Assembly (NCBI GenBank): GCA_963169055.1
Contig: CAUJFU010000128.1
Coordinates: 1 to 19,085 of the forward strand
Direction: 5' to 3'
DNA: 19,085 bases
Origin: Myxococcota bacterium
GTDB taxonomy: Bacteria > Myxococcota_C > UBA6777
The notes beneath the pieces were generated by a model. It searched no databases, was not told the DNA's origin, and saw only the letters and a list, made by a program, of their open reading frames with translations. The position numbers and the translations under genes are program-made. Shown here one piece after another: positions 1 to 8,939 of the stretch (the first letter of the stretch is position 1; every line of letters starts with the position of its first letter).

Positions 1-26
1 CCTGCATGAGAGGGCGGTGGATGGGG

Positions 27-3000
27 TTAAAAGGGACTCCCAAAGACAAAGTAGAGTTGATCGGTGCCTTGGTGGAGCAGCCCTTTGGCGAATCCAGCGC
101 GGAGCTCGATCAGGCCGCCATAACCAAGATAAAGTTCAGCACGGAGCTCGATCCCGATGCCCCATTTGAGATCGGTGAGTTGGGGAGAAAAGTCCTCAAA
201 GATGATCCCGTTGTCCGAAAAAAAAGCAGCGGTGAGGCGGCGAAAAAACACAGGTGCGGTCTCAATGCCGCGTTCGATCTCGACGATGGGAAGGCGGTAT
301 TCGAGTTTCACTAAGCCATACGTGTTGCCAGAAAAGCGGAAGGGATCGTAGCCTCGGAGGTATCGGTTGCCTGAACGCGAACCGTTGAGGGTGGCTTGGA
401 GCAAATCTTGGGCAGGGATGCCGCCCAAAAAAAACAAGGGTCGTGGGCGAAAGTTGGTGCGTCCGATCCCACCTTCGAGATGCAGAGCAAAGACGTGTTG
501 GAGCCAAGGCAAGGGGACGTATTCGCTCCATGAGGCGAGGACTTGCCAAGAAGTGGCGAGGCTTGCGATGGCGGGGTGTTGGAACTGAAAACTGAGACGG
601 AGCGTGCGCCCGATCTCGGTGGAGATGGAACGCCCGAAACGACGGGCGTTGCTGTAAAGATAATCGAAAGAGACTGTTGCGAGAGGCCCAAATCGCGGAT
701 AAATCGGAGGGATATCTGCGGGATGAATCGGATAATTCGAAGACAAGGGCAAAAGGATATCCAGATCGTAGCGCAACGAAAATAGGTGTGTGTCGTAGAT
801 CAAGCGAAGGGGAAGGTCGACGCTGAGGCTGTTGTAGATCACACGCTCTGCAAAGGGCGTTTCGCGGCCATCCAGAAAAAGACCAAATCGACCGATGCGT
901 TGATACATACCTTGACGAAGATGGATGCCGATCAAATAACGCTCAAAGTCGTAAGCGAGGCTATAAGAAAAGTCTGGCCCATCGGTGTTGAGACTGAGTG
1001 CGATATCGTAGCGATGCCAACGCAAAACATCTTCGCCAGAAAAGCGCAAACCAACACGGACTCCGCTGAGATCGCCGCTGACCAAGGGAAGCCACGTAAG
1101 CGGTGCGAGGGTTTGGAGCGGATTGTAGTGTTGGATCGGGTAGATCTGTGTGGGTGTTTGGTAGGTGAGCGTCGGCCAGCGTTTGTGTGCAGAAGGCGGA
1201 GGCATGGGGTAGATGGCTTGTTGTGCAGAAGGCAGAGGCATGGGGTAGATGGCTTGTTGTGCAGAAGGCGGAGGCATGGGGTAGATGGCTTGTTTTGACG
1301 ATGAGATGGGCGAGGTGGGTTGTTGGGTCGGTGGGGTGGGGTAGGTGGTTTGTTGTGGCGATGGCATGGGCATTTCAAAGAGATTGAAGCCTTGGTGTTG
1401 GTAGCGCAGGAAGAGTAAGACTTTGCCGTCGGGGGAGATCTCGGGGCTGAAAGCCCCCGTGTATTCGTGGGTAAGGCGGCGGCGGATGCGTTGAGGCCAT
1501 GAGAGGCTGTAGAGGTTGAAAACACCGTCGAGATCGGAGCTAAAGAGGATCTCTTTTCCGTTGGGATGAAAGCAAGGCTCGATATCTTGGGCGCGATCTT
1601 GGGTGAGAGGTGTGATCTGTTGGGTGTGCCGATCCCAAAGCCAGATATCGCGGGCTCCGCCACGTTGCCAAGCACTCATCACGATCTGGCGCTCGTCTGG
1701 GCTGATCCGTGGTGAGGAAAGGACGGTGTATCGGGGGGGACGGTAAAGCAGTTGTCGTTTTCCTGACGCGAGATCATAACGCCAGAGGCTGGTTTGATCG
1801 ACTTCGTACTTGACATAAACGGCCCATCGGCCCGAGGAGGCAAGGTCGATCTCGCGTGCGCGTTCACCCCACGTCAAGCGCTGAAGTGTTTTGTTTTGAA
1901 GGGAAAACCGAAACAGATCGTAGTAAAAGTACACGCTGTTTTTGGCTTCGGGTTGGCTGATCAAGGCCCATTGACCGCTTGAATGGACGCCTAAAGAGCT
2001 GCGTTCGGTAAGGATGTGCAGGTTGTGTTGTTTTCGGGTGGAGCGGTCGATCTGGACGAGGCGTTGATCAAGACGCCCGTCACTGCGATAAAACAAGACG
2101 CTGCGCCCGTTGGGCAAAAAGCGCGGCCGTCCGATCCATTCGCCTTTTTGGGTGAGTGGGCGGGCAGGAGTCATGGGGTACTGACGGCGTTGTTGTAGAA
2201 AGGTCCGAAGGTTGGCGTGTTCGTGTGCAAGCCACTCTTTCCAAAGCTGTGCATACGTTTTTTTGAGGATCGGATGGAGGGTGAAGTTGATCGCAAAAGG
2301 GATGAGAGTCGCACCATAAGCGTGGCTAAAGCGCATCAATGCGTCTTTTCCGTAGCGTTGGGCGATGTAGTGCAAAAAGCGGCTGCCGTAGAGATAAGGG
2401 GCGATGCCACGCGGCCATTCGGCGGTGACATGTGTCACTTGATCGAGGCGGAGCGTGCTTTGTTGCAAGAGCGAAGCGCGGAAAAACATTTCGAAAAAGG
2501 AAGAGCGATTGCGACCTCCGCCCGTCCATTCGGACTCTGCGAAGACGGCCCATCCTTCGATCCACCACAGCGGGAGCAAGTAGTTGGGGGCAAAGCTTTT
2601 GCCGAGGATGGCGTTGATGATCGGCCAGACGCCCGACATGGTGTCGAGATGGAGGATGTGGAGGTATTCGTGGTAGATCAGAGCGCGTAGCCAGTCGTCG
2701 CTGTCGTTGAGTTGATCGCGAGCATCGGGCGGAGCGGTGTAGAGGTAGATCATATTGCGCGGGAGGACGGTGGCTGCGCCGTTTGCGCTGTGGGTGTTGT
2801 TGAGGATAAAGACGTGGGTGCGGCCTTTGGGGGCGTGTCGAGTGTAGGGGACGAGCGTTTTGTGCGCTTCTTCGGCGATGCGTGCGCTGCGAAGGGCAAA
2901 TCGGTAGAGTTTTTGATGGAAGTATACGCGAAAGTGCGGTGTGATCAGGACTTTCCATTGCAGCTTGCCATCGCGAATCAACGAATGCGCCTCAGTTGGG

Positions 3001-3170
3001 CAGAAAAGCAAGAAAAGACCGAGCATGACGCCGCCGAAACATCGGCTTGATTGTTTGGAGCGCGTTAATGTTAGCAACTGCGTCACTCCTTTTTGAGAAG
3101 GATACAAGCCGAGAGGTCGGGCGGTTTGGGTCGAGGAGAACGGACGCTTTGTTGCGGCGCTGCGGTGCAT
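27..3170 (-). CDS. Metallopeptidase-like / PD40 propeller / outer-membrane barrel fusion protein
   Basis: Predicted exported protein of 1047 residues with three parts, numbered from the chosen start. Residues about 60-220 hold a gluzincin-like zinc site: HEYLH at 167-171 and a downstream WWIEGWAVFAE stretch whose Glu205 could be the third ligand. Residues about 342-602 show TolB/PD40-type propeller blades (ISPDERQIVMSAW, FHPNGKEILFSSDLDG, ISPDGKVLLFLR). After a Pro-rich repeat linker (about 602-664), residues about 680-1047 are beta-rich and end in Phe, as outer-membrane barrels do. The frame is open up to an ATG at 3254, but the ATG at 3170 follows AGGTGAGG, so it was preferred; a third ATG at 3026 sits just before a hydrophobic signal core. 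The substrate is unknown. An outer-membrane-anchored protease or a propeller/barrel assembly or transport protein are both possible. The fold calls are firm; the activity is inferred. Confidence 0.85.
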   Translation of the reverse strand: MHRSAATKRPFSSTQTARPLGLYPSQKGVTQLLTLTRSKQSSRCFGGVMLGLFLLFCPTEAHSLIRDGKLQWKVLITPHFRVYFHQKLYRFALRSARIAEEAHKTLVPYTRHAPKGRTHVFILNNTHSANGAATVLPRNMIYLYTAPPDARDQLNDSDDWLRALIYHEYLHILHLDTMSGVWPIINAILGKSFAPNYLLPLWWIEGWAVFAESEWTGGGRNRSSFFEMFFRASLLQQSTLRLDQVTHVTAEWPRGIAPYLYGSRFLHYIAQRYGKDALMRFSHAYGATLIPFAINFTLHPILKKTYAQLWKEWLAHEHANLRTFLQQRRQYPMTPARPLTQKGEWIGRPRFLPNGRSVLFYRSDGRLDQRLVQIDRSTRKQHNLHILTERSSLGVHSSGQWALISQPEAKNSVYFYYDLFRFSLQNKTLQRLTWGERAREIDLASSGRWAVYVKYEVDQTSLWRYDLASGKRQLLYRPPRYTVLSSPRISPDERQIVMSAWQRGGARDIWLWDRHTQQITPLTQDRAQDIEPCFHPNGKEILFSSDLDGVFNLYSLSWPQRIRRRLTHEYTGAFSPEISPDGKVLLFLRYQHQGFNLFEMPMPSPQQTTYPTPPTQQPTSPISSSKQAIYPMPPPSAQQAIYPMPLPSAQQAIYPMPPPSAHKRWPTLTYQTPTQIYPIQHYNPLQTLAPLTWLPLVSGDLSGVRVGLRFSGEDVLRWHRYDIALSLNTDGPDFSYSLAYDFERYLIGIHLRQGMYQRIGRFGLFLDGRETPFAERVIYNSLSVDLPLRLIYDTHLFSLRYDLDILLPLSSNYPIHPADIPPIYPRFGPLATVSFDYLYSNARRFGRSISTEIGRTLRLSFQFQHPAIASLATSWQVLASWSEYVPLPWLQHVFALHLEGGIGRTNFRPRPLFFLGGIPAQDLLQATLNGSRSGNRYLRGYDPFRFSGNTYGLVKLEYRLPIVEIERGIETAPVFFRRLTAAFFSDNGIIFEDFSPQLTDLKWGIGIELRAELYLGYGGLIELRAGFAKGLLHQGTDQLYFVFGSPF
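1187..1294. repeat. Three 36-bp tandem repeats inside the PD40-barrel gene
   Basis: Three consecutive 36-bp units (1187-1222, 1223-1258, 1259-1294) are nearly identical; the middle one differs at one base (gcagaggc instead of gcggaggc). Each encodes 12 residues around AIYPMPPPSAQQ on the minus strand. A degenerate Pro/Thr/Gln-rich continuation follows towards position 1375. Because the unit is 12 codons, gain or loss of copies keeps the frame. The repeat lies between the propeller and the barrel and is probably a flexible or extended spacer. Confidence 0.9.
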
Positions 3171-3515
3171 GACCTCACCTTTTGGCACATGGGGCGGACT
3201 GTTTTGGGTAGCATGCTTGGGGGCAGGCACGCGATCGAGCGGGGACTCTAACATGGGTTCTTTTGTCGAGAAAGTACCCTTGGATGCGCGGGTTCCGCTT
3301 GTGTTCGTTTGAAGGGGTGCTGATCTTCTCGTTCTTTGGGGCTTGTTCGTGAAAGGGGGTTGATTCTCAATTGTTGCCTAGTGTATCAATAAGCGCGCAA
3401 CGAAAGCGTTTTCTACAAGAGAACACATCGAACTATTTGAACTTTTTTCTTTCGGGAAGCGCGTCGGTTGGCTAAAAAACAAGACAAAAAGAAACCGGTT
3501 GAAGGATGGATGAGG
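3171..3515. other. Divergent intergenic region
   Basis: Spacer between the two divergently transcribed genes. It carries the leader of the PD40-barrel gene (ribosome binding site next to 3170) and the upstream region of the hydrolase gene. The longer alternative N-termini of both genes fall here (ATG at 3254 on minus, TTG at 3468 on plus). No RNA gene or strong repeat was seen; one weak promoter candidate is listed separately. Confidence 0.6.
3360..3389 (+). promoter_or_regulatory. Candidate sigma70-type promoter for the hydrolase operon
   Basis: TTGATT (3360-3365) and TATCAA (3384-3389) are separated by 18 bp. Each matches four of six consensus bases. They lie about 125 bp upstream of the chosen hydrolase start in the divergent spacer. 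This is pattern matching only, and short boxes of this quality also arise by chance. Confidence 0.25.
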
Positions 3516-4724
3516 ATGCAAGCATCGCGTGGATGGTGGTGGATGGTGTGTGTTGGTTTCGCTGTTGTGGCGTGGGGCTGCGGTGTTTCGTATGCGCCTG
3601 AGAAAGAAGCTGCGAGCCTTGGATTGGCCCCAACACCCGACAAGATGGGGCCGTTTACGGTGGGAGTGCGCACGATCAAGATCGTGGATAGCGGTCGCAA
3701 GCGTGCGGCATATCCCGATGGACGGCCCTTGGTGATCGAGATCTGGTATCCTGCGGTGCCTCCGAAAGAAGGAGCCGTTAAAGACAAGTACGATCCCAAA
3801 ACAGATGCTCCCAAAGCGACGGTGGATCGGCTGATTGCGGAAGGGATTAATATCCCCCTGCTTTCGCAAGAAGCGTATCGCGATGCGGAAGTGTACAAAA
3901 AAGGCGGGCCGTACCCGTTGATCTTGTTTTCGCATGGGAGCGGTGGAGTGCGTTATCAGTCAGTGTTTCAATGCCCGCACCTAGCGAGTCATGGCTATGT
4001 GGTTGTGGCGGTCGATCACATCGACAACACGCTTTACGATATCCTTGCAGGGAAAGATGCCCGTGATTCGGGGATCTTGATCCAGTCCGCAGAAGATCGC
4101 CCGCTCGATCAAGTCAAAGTGTGGGAAGAGATGAAGCGCCGAAATGGCGATAGCAGCGACCCTTTGCATCAGATGATCGAGATCGAAAATGTGGGCATTA
4201 CGGGCCACTCTTTCGGTGGGTTTACATCGGCGTTGACACCGCGTTATTTGCCTGCGCTCAAGGTGAGTATCCCACAAGCGCCCTTTACTTCGGGCTTAAC
4301 GGGAGGCGTCGTGCAGCCCGAACATCTTGCGAAGTTGCCGATTATGGTGCTTGCGAGCAAGGCCGATCTGACGCTGGATTATGCAAAGGAACAGCGCGGA
4401 TTTTACGAGCGGATGTTGGAACCCTCGTTCTTTCAGGCGGCCCGTTATTTGGTGACGTTGGAGCGTGCGGGCCATTTTACGTTCAGCAATATGTGTGATC
4501 TCGACCTTGCGCAAAATGCCACCAAGCTCGGCTTCAAAAAACCAGAAGACTTGATCAACGACGGATGTTCCGAGTTGAACGTCAAGCCTCTCGAAGGCCA
4601 CCGTTTGACCAATTATTACTCGACGGCTCTTTTTAACGCGATCTTGCGCAAAAGCTCGAAGAGCTTGGACTTTCTAACACAGATCGCAAGCACCGAAGTC
4701 CAATTCGAGAGCAAGGCCCCCTAA
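3516..4724 (+). CDS. Alpha/beta hydrolase, dienelactone hydrolase / PAF-acetylhydrolase type, exported
   Basis: Predicted envelope-located serine hydrolase of 402 residues. An N-terminal hydrophobic segment ends in AWGC, giving a candidate lipidated Cys22 with an imperfect lipobox. The core has SHGSGG (139-144, oxyanion-hole region), the nucleophile elbow GHSFGG with Ser232, a candidate acid Asp in SKADLTLD (284 or 288), and the catalytic His320 in ERAGHFTFS. This order and the N-terminal EIWYPAVPP strand are typical of the COG4188-type hydrolases. The natural ester or lactone substrate cannot be told. Start: ATG 3516 lies 9 nt after GAAGGA; ATG 3510 and TTG 3468 are in-frame alternatives. 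The next gene follows after 36 bp on the same strand, so the two are probably co-transcribed. Confidence 0.88.
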   Translation: MQASRGWWWMVCVGFAVVAWGCGVSYAPEKEAASLGLAPTPDKMGPFTVGVRTIKIVDSGRKRAAYPDGRPLVIEIWYPAVPPKEGAVKDKYDPKTDAPKATVDRLIAEGINIPLLSQEAYRDAEVYKKGGPYPLILFSHGSGGVRYQSVFQCPHLASHGYVVVAVDHIDNTLYDILAGKDARDSGILIQSAEDRPLDQVKVWEEMKRRNGDSSDPLHQMIEIENVGITGHSFGGFTSALTPRYLPALKVSIPQAPFTSGLTGGVVQPEHLAKLPIMVLASKADLTLDYAKEQRGFYERMLEPSFFQAARYLVTLERAGHFTFSNMCDLDLAQNATKLGFKKPEDLINDGCSELNVKPLEGHRLTNYYSTALFNAILRKSSKSLDFLTQIASTEVQFESKAP

Positions 4725-4760
4725 CGAGGCTTTCACCCCAACTGTGCCAGCGAGGAAGCT

Positions 4761-5498
4761 ATGCCGAACAAGAAGAATGGTTGGCGTTTCTGGATGTTGT
4801 GTTGTTTTTTGGGGAGTGTTGTTGCGCAATGGGGATGCGTTTCGGGGGCTCCGATGCGAGGGCCGCGCATCGCACCGAAAGGACGCGTCCGATTAAATCT
4901 GACGCCTAACGCACTCTCTGTGGTCGTGCCTGTGACCACATCGTCGAGTTCGTCTACGCCGCAGCAAACTCCGTCTGTGGCTCTTCCTGCTGTTGATATC
5001 GCCCTTGCCTACGGGATCAACGAGATCGTGGATATCCAATTTCATGTGAACACGTTTGGCTATTTGACGGCGGGGACGGGTTTTCAGTTGGTGCGCAGTC
5101 AGTTCTTCGATCTCTCGATCTCGTTGGATGTGGGCGGCGTGTTCTTCGGCTTGGGGGGGGTGAATTTTGGATATCTCACGTTTCCCTTGAATGTTTGGGC
5201 GGGATTGAACTTGCACAAGCACTTCGGCATCAACTTGTCGGCGGGCTATCAAGGGTATTTCTTTTTTGCAGGCGTGAGCAATCTGGCGAGTGCTTCGGTG
5301 TTTGCGCACACATTTGTGAGTTCTTTGGCGTTTGATATCCGAGTCAACGATTTTTTCACCTTGCGGCCACAAGGTTCGGTGACGGTGCCGTTTGTTGGAG
5401 GGGGATATGTGAACGGGTTGCTTTGGACGGCGGGGTTGGGGCTGATCTTCACGTTCGGCGGGCCACCGAACCAAGCGGCGGAGGCTCCGAGAGGATAA
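4761..5498 (+). CDS. Small beta-rich envelope protein (possible outer-membrane barrel)
   Basis: The 245-residue product has a basic then hydrophobic signal sequence (residues 1-25) ending in QWGC, so Cys26 is a possible but non-standard lipidation site. A short Ser/Thr/Gln-rich linker (about 59-72) follows. From about 75 to the end, alternating aromatic and polar residues with many Gly (for example GYLTAGTGFQL, FGINLSAGYQGYFFF, LWTAGLGLIFTFGG) suggest amphipathic beta strands of a small barrel. No family is recognised with certainty; OmpW-like or generic porin-family hits would be unsurprising. GAGGAA lies just upstream of the ATG. It is likely the second gene of a unit with the upstream hydrolase, and it converges with the RND permease gene, leaving 54 bp between them. 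Confidence 0.75.
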   Translation: MPNKKNGWRFWMLCCFLGSVVAQWGCVSGAPMRGPRIAPKGRVRLNLTPNALSVVVPVTTSSSSSTPQQTPSVALPAVDIALAYGINEIVDIQFHVNTFGYLTAGTGFQLVRSQFFDLSISLDVGGVFFGLGGVNFGYLTFPLNVWAGLNLHKHFGINLSAGYQGYFFFAGVSNLASASVFAHTFVSSLAFDIRVNDFFTLRPQGSVTVPFVGGGYVNGLLWTAGLGLIFTFGGPPNQAAEAPRG

Positions 5499-5552
5499 AG
5501 CGGAGCGGGGGCGTTGTGGTGTTTGGAGAAGCCGTTGTGCGGTGGGTGTGGT

Positions 5553-8500
5553 TTAGGCGTGGTGCGGAGCGTCGTGAGGCGTGGTGGTGGGAACGGCCTC
5601 GTGAGGGGGCGTAGAGAGTGCGTGTTCTTCGGCAATTTGCTGTTGTTTGCGGATGTAGCTGGGTTCGAGCGACTCGGGAGCGGCCCAGACACCGTGGCGC
5701 AACCAATAGAAGAAGCGGCGTCCGTCGTTGATGGCGAGGTAGAGGCTGGGGACAAGGACAAGGGTGATAAAGGTGGCGAAGCCGACACCAAAAGCCAGAG
5801 AGATGGCCATCGGGATCAAAAACTGAGCTTGTAGGCTGCGTTCAAAGAGCAAGGGGGCGAGTCCCGCGACGGTGGTGAGGGTGGTGGAAAGGATGGGGCG
5901 AAGGCGGCTTTGTCCGCCTTGCCACGAGGCTTCGAGAGGAGACATCCCACCTTCGACGTTGCGGTTGATCACGTCCATAAAGACGAGAGAGTCGTTGACG
6001 ACAACGCCCGCCAGCCCGACGATTCCGAACATACTCAGGATGGTGAGGGGAACGCCCATGACCATGTGACCAAAGACGGCCCCGATCAAGCCAAAGGGGA
6101 TCATGGCCATGACAACGAGAGTTTGGGCGTAGGACTGAAAGACCATCATCAGGATGATAAAGATACCAAAGAGGGCGAGAGGAAAGGCGATGCGCAAACC
6201 GCCGAAGGCTTCGGCTTGTTCGCGACCTTGCCCACCAAAGTCGACTTTGGCGGCAGGAGCGAGCTTTCGGAGATCGGGGATATCGCGATTGAGCAGTCCG
6301 AGGACGATATCTTGGCGGTTGCCTTTGTCTTCGTCGAGTTCGGCAGTGATGGTAGAGATGCGTTTGCGGTCGATGCGGCGGATGATCTGTAGATCGTTTG
6401 TGGTGCTCCATGTGGCGAGACGCTCAAGCGGGATTTTTTGGCTGTCGGGCATATCGATCCAGATGTCGCGCAGATTTTGGATACTGCTGCGGCTTTGATC
6501 GGGGTAGCGCACAAACACACGGACTTCGTCGCGCCCGCGTTGGACGCGCATGACTTCTTGTCCGTAGACGCGGTTGCGGATTTGGAGGGCGACTTGTTGG
6601 AGGGTGAGTCCGAGACTTTGGGCGAGAGGGGTGAGTTGGAGGCGAAGTTCGCGCTTGCCGGGAGTGAGGTCGTCTTCGATATCGTCGATCCCCGCGTAAG
6701 TTGCGAGGCGTTTTTTGATGAAGTCGGTGGCGATGCGGAGTTGTTCGTAGTCGATAGAAGAGATATTGATCTCGATCGGGCGTCCGACAGGGCCGAGCGC
6801 TGCGGCGGCAAAGGCAAGGCTGGTGGTGCCTTGGATCTCCCCGGCTTCTTTTCGCCAGAGGTTGGCGACGGTGAAACTGGGGATGGGTCGGCGTTCGCCA
6901 GCAAGAAGTTCGATGGTGATCTCGCCGACTTCTTCACCTGTTGGAGGGGAAAAGCCTTGAGCTTGTGCGGTATTTCGTCCCATCCATTTGGAGGTATGGA
7001 GGATCAGATCGGTTTTGTACTTTTTCTTGAGTTGTTCGTTGAGTCGAATCGCGGCTTGTTCGATGTGATCGGCGACTTCGCGTGTGCGTTTGAGAGGAGT
7101 TCCCGGGGTCATGATGAAGCGGGCAACGAGGCGGTCCGAATCGATGCGTGGGAAGAAGACGAACTTAACGAAGCCACCGCCCATCAGACCAAAGGTCACA
7201 AACAACAAAGCGATGGCAAAAGCAACAACGGCCCAGCGGTGGACGAGAGCGAAGCGTAGGGGGACGGCGTAAAGTTTGGTGTTGACCCAATTGAAGCCGT
7301 TGTCAAGTGCTTCGCGGATACGGTTATTTTGGTGCTTGACGCTGTTGAGCGGTTTGAGTGCGTGGGCAAGGTGGGAAGGAAGGACGAAGATGGATTCAAC
7401 GAGGCTGATGAACAGGGTGATGATGACGACGGCAGGGATCATGTAGATGAACTTGCCCGTGAGACCGCCGACGATGAACAGGGGAGCAAAGGCCACCATG
7501 GTGGTGGTGACGGCAGCAAGGACCGCAGGAACGACTTCGACGGTGCCGTCGATGGCGGCTTGGACGGGCGACTTGCCTTGTTCGAGATGGGCGTAGATGT
7601 TTTCGGAGATCACGATGGCGTCGTCGACAAGGATGCCGATGACAAGGATCAGGCCAAAGAGGCTGATGGCGTTGATGGTGAGGCCGCTAAAGAGCATGAT
7701 AATCATGCTACCGAGCATGGCGACAGGGAGTCCTGCGGCGACCCAAAAGGCAAGGCGGAGGTTCATCAGAAGCGAGAGCGTGAGGAGAACAAGGATCAGA
7801 CCTTGGATGCCGTTGTCGATCAGAAGTTTGAGGCGGTCGCGCAAGATGATGGTGGTGTCGTTGACAAGGGCGAGTTGGACACCGGGCGGGAGGATCTTTT
7901 TGGATTCTTCGATATAGGCTTTTCCGACGGCAGCGATCACAAGGGAGTCTTCGCCTGTGATGCGTTCGACGTTGACCAATACAGCGCGTTTTCCGCGAAA
8001 AGAGTAAGATTGTGGGTTGTCTTCAAAGGTTTCACGGGCTTGGGCAACATCACGCACGAGGATCGGTGTGGTTCCGGGTCGGGTGCGGACGACGATATCT
8101 TCGAGTTCTTTGGCGAGATAGCGTTTTCCATAAGCGCGCAAGATCAGGTCTTCGTTGCGGGTGCGCAGCGTTCCGCCAGAGATATCGAGGTTGGAACTCG
8201 ATATGGAGCGGGCTACATCGGCGATTTGGAGTCCAAATTGGCGGAGATTGGTTTCGTTGACTTCGATCGATATCTCGCGCAGCTTTTCGCCGAGCAGCGA
8301 GACTTGTGTGATGGATTTTTTGTCAAGGAGATCATCTTTGACGCGTTGAGCGAGGGTTTGGAGGGCAGCCCGAGAGATATTGCCGTAGAGGGCGAGTTGG
8401 AGGACGGGGATGCGGCGCAAGATCTCGAAGACAACAGGGCGTTCAGCATCGGCGGGGAAGGAACTGATCTGCTCGACTTGGTCCTTGACATCGCGCAAGA

Positions 8501-8813
8501 CACGTTCTGTTTTGGTGCCTTTGGCGACTTCGATGTTGAGGATACCGAGATTTTCGCGGGACTCTGCGGTGATCCGCTTGACGCCAGCGATGCCTTGGAT
8601 GGCTTCTTCGACTTTGATCAAGACGCCCGTTTCCATCTCTGCGGGGCCCGCGCCGCGTTGGATCACGCGGACAGTGATGGTATCTAGCGCCGTTTCGGGG
8701 AAGCTTTCTTTGGGGATGGCGTTGATGGTGACGAGGCCGAGAACACAAACCGCAGCGGTCAACAAGTTCACGATGGTGGAATTTTCAACGCACCATTTGA
8801 CAATAGATCGCAT
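5553..8813 (-). CDS. RND efflux transporter permease subunit (HAE/AcrB-like)
   Basis: Inner-membrane proton-driven exporter, 1086 residues, typical length for the family. The first TM helix begins at once (residues about 10-32), followed by a periplasmic porter/docking loop. The TM4 motif GILVDDAIVISEN carries the Asp397-Asp398 pair used for proton translocation. A second periplasmic loop covers about 560-870, and a second TM block from about 875 contains GLAGVVVNDSLVF, where AcrB has its Lys940 region. The tail is His-rich (HDAPHHA). Start: ATG 8813 follows AAAGGAG by about 9 nt; a longer frame reaches 8879 but adds a non-family N-terminus. It lies 126 bp downstream of the adaptor gene on the same strand, so the two form one pump. 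Drug, lipid and metal substrates cannot be separated, although the CusA metal-binding pattern was not noticed. Confidence 0.95.
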   Translation of the reverse strand: MRSIVKWCVENSTIVNLLTAAVCVLGLVTINAIPKESFPETALDTITVRVIQRGAGPAEMETGVLIKVEEAIQGIAGVKRITAESRENLGILNIEVAKGTKTERVLRDVKDQVEQISSFPADAERPVVFEILRRIPVLQLALYGNISRAALQTLAQRVKDDLLDKKSITQVSLLGEKLREISIEVNETNLRQFGLQIADVARSISSSNLDISGGTLRTRNEDLILRAYGKRYLAKELEDIVVRTRPGTTPILVRDVAQARETFEDNPQSYSFRGKRAVLVNVERITGEDSLVIAAVGKAYIEESKKILPPGVQLALVNDTTIILRDRLKLLIDNGIQGLILVLLTLSLLMNLRLAFWVAAGLPVAMLGSMIIMLFSGLTINAISLFGLILVIGILVDDAIVISENIYAHLEQGKSPVQAAIDGTVEVVPAVLAAVTTTMVAFAPLFIVGGLTGKFIYMIPAVVIITLFISLVESIFVLPSHLAHALKPLNSVKHQNNRIREALDNGFNWVNTKLYAVPLRFALVHRWAVVAFAIALLFVTFGLMGGGFVKFVFFPRIDSDRLVARFIMTPGTPLKRTREVADHIEQAAIRLNEQLKKKYKTDLILHTSKWMGRNTAQAQGFSPPTGEEVGEITIELLAGERRPIPSFTVANLWRKEAGEIQGTTSLAFAAAALGPVGRPIEINISSIDYEQLRIATDFIKKRLATYAGIDDIEDDLTPGKRELRLQLTPLAQSLGLTLQQVALQIRNRVYGQEVMRVQRGRDEVRVFVRYPDQSRSSIQNLRDIWIDMPDSQKIPLERLATWSTTNDLQIIRRIDRKRISTITAELDEDKGNRQDIVLGLLNRDIPDLRKLAPAAKVDFGGQGREQAEAFGGLRIAFPLALFGIFIILMMVFQSYAQTLVVMAMIPFGLIGAVFGHMVMGVPLTILSMFGIVGLAGVVVNDSLVFMDVINRNVEGGMSPLEASWQGGQSRLRPILSTTLTTVAGLAPLLFERSLQAQFLIPMAISLAFGVGFATFITLVLVPSLYLAINDGRRFFYWLRHGVWAAPESLEPSYIRKQQQIAEEHALSTPPHEAVPTTTPHDAPHHA

Positions 8814-8939
8814 CAGAAGAGGCTCCTTTGGTGGCGCAAGGCGCAAGGCGAGGATGTCCAAACGAATGAATGGAAGCACCGTCCGAACGAGCGGTAGGGC
8901 TTGCTGTGATTCGAGGCGAAAACTACGAAGCCACGGGCG

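Noticed and set aside
3171-3254. Longer N-terminus of the PD40-barrel protein (ATG at 3254)
   Set aside because: The upstream ATG has only a weak purine stretch, whereas the ATG at 3170 follows AGGTGAGG; the extra 28 residues do not look like signal sequence.
7329-8687. 452-codon acidic open frame on the plus strand
   Set aside because: It lies wholly antisense to the RND permease, whose sequence is unmistakable; the Asp/Glu-rich translation is a codon shadow.
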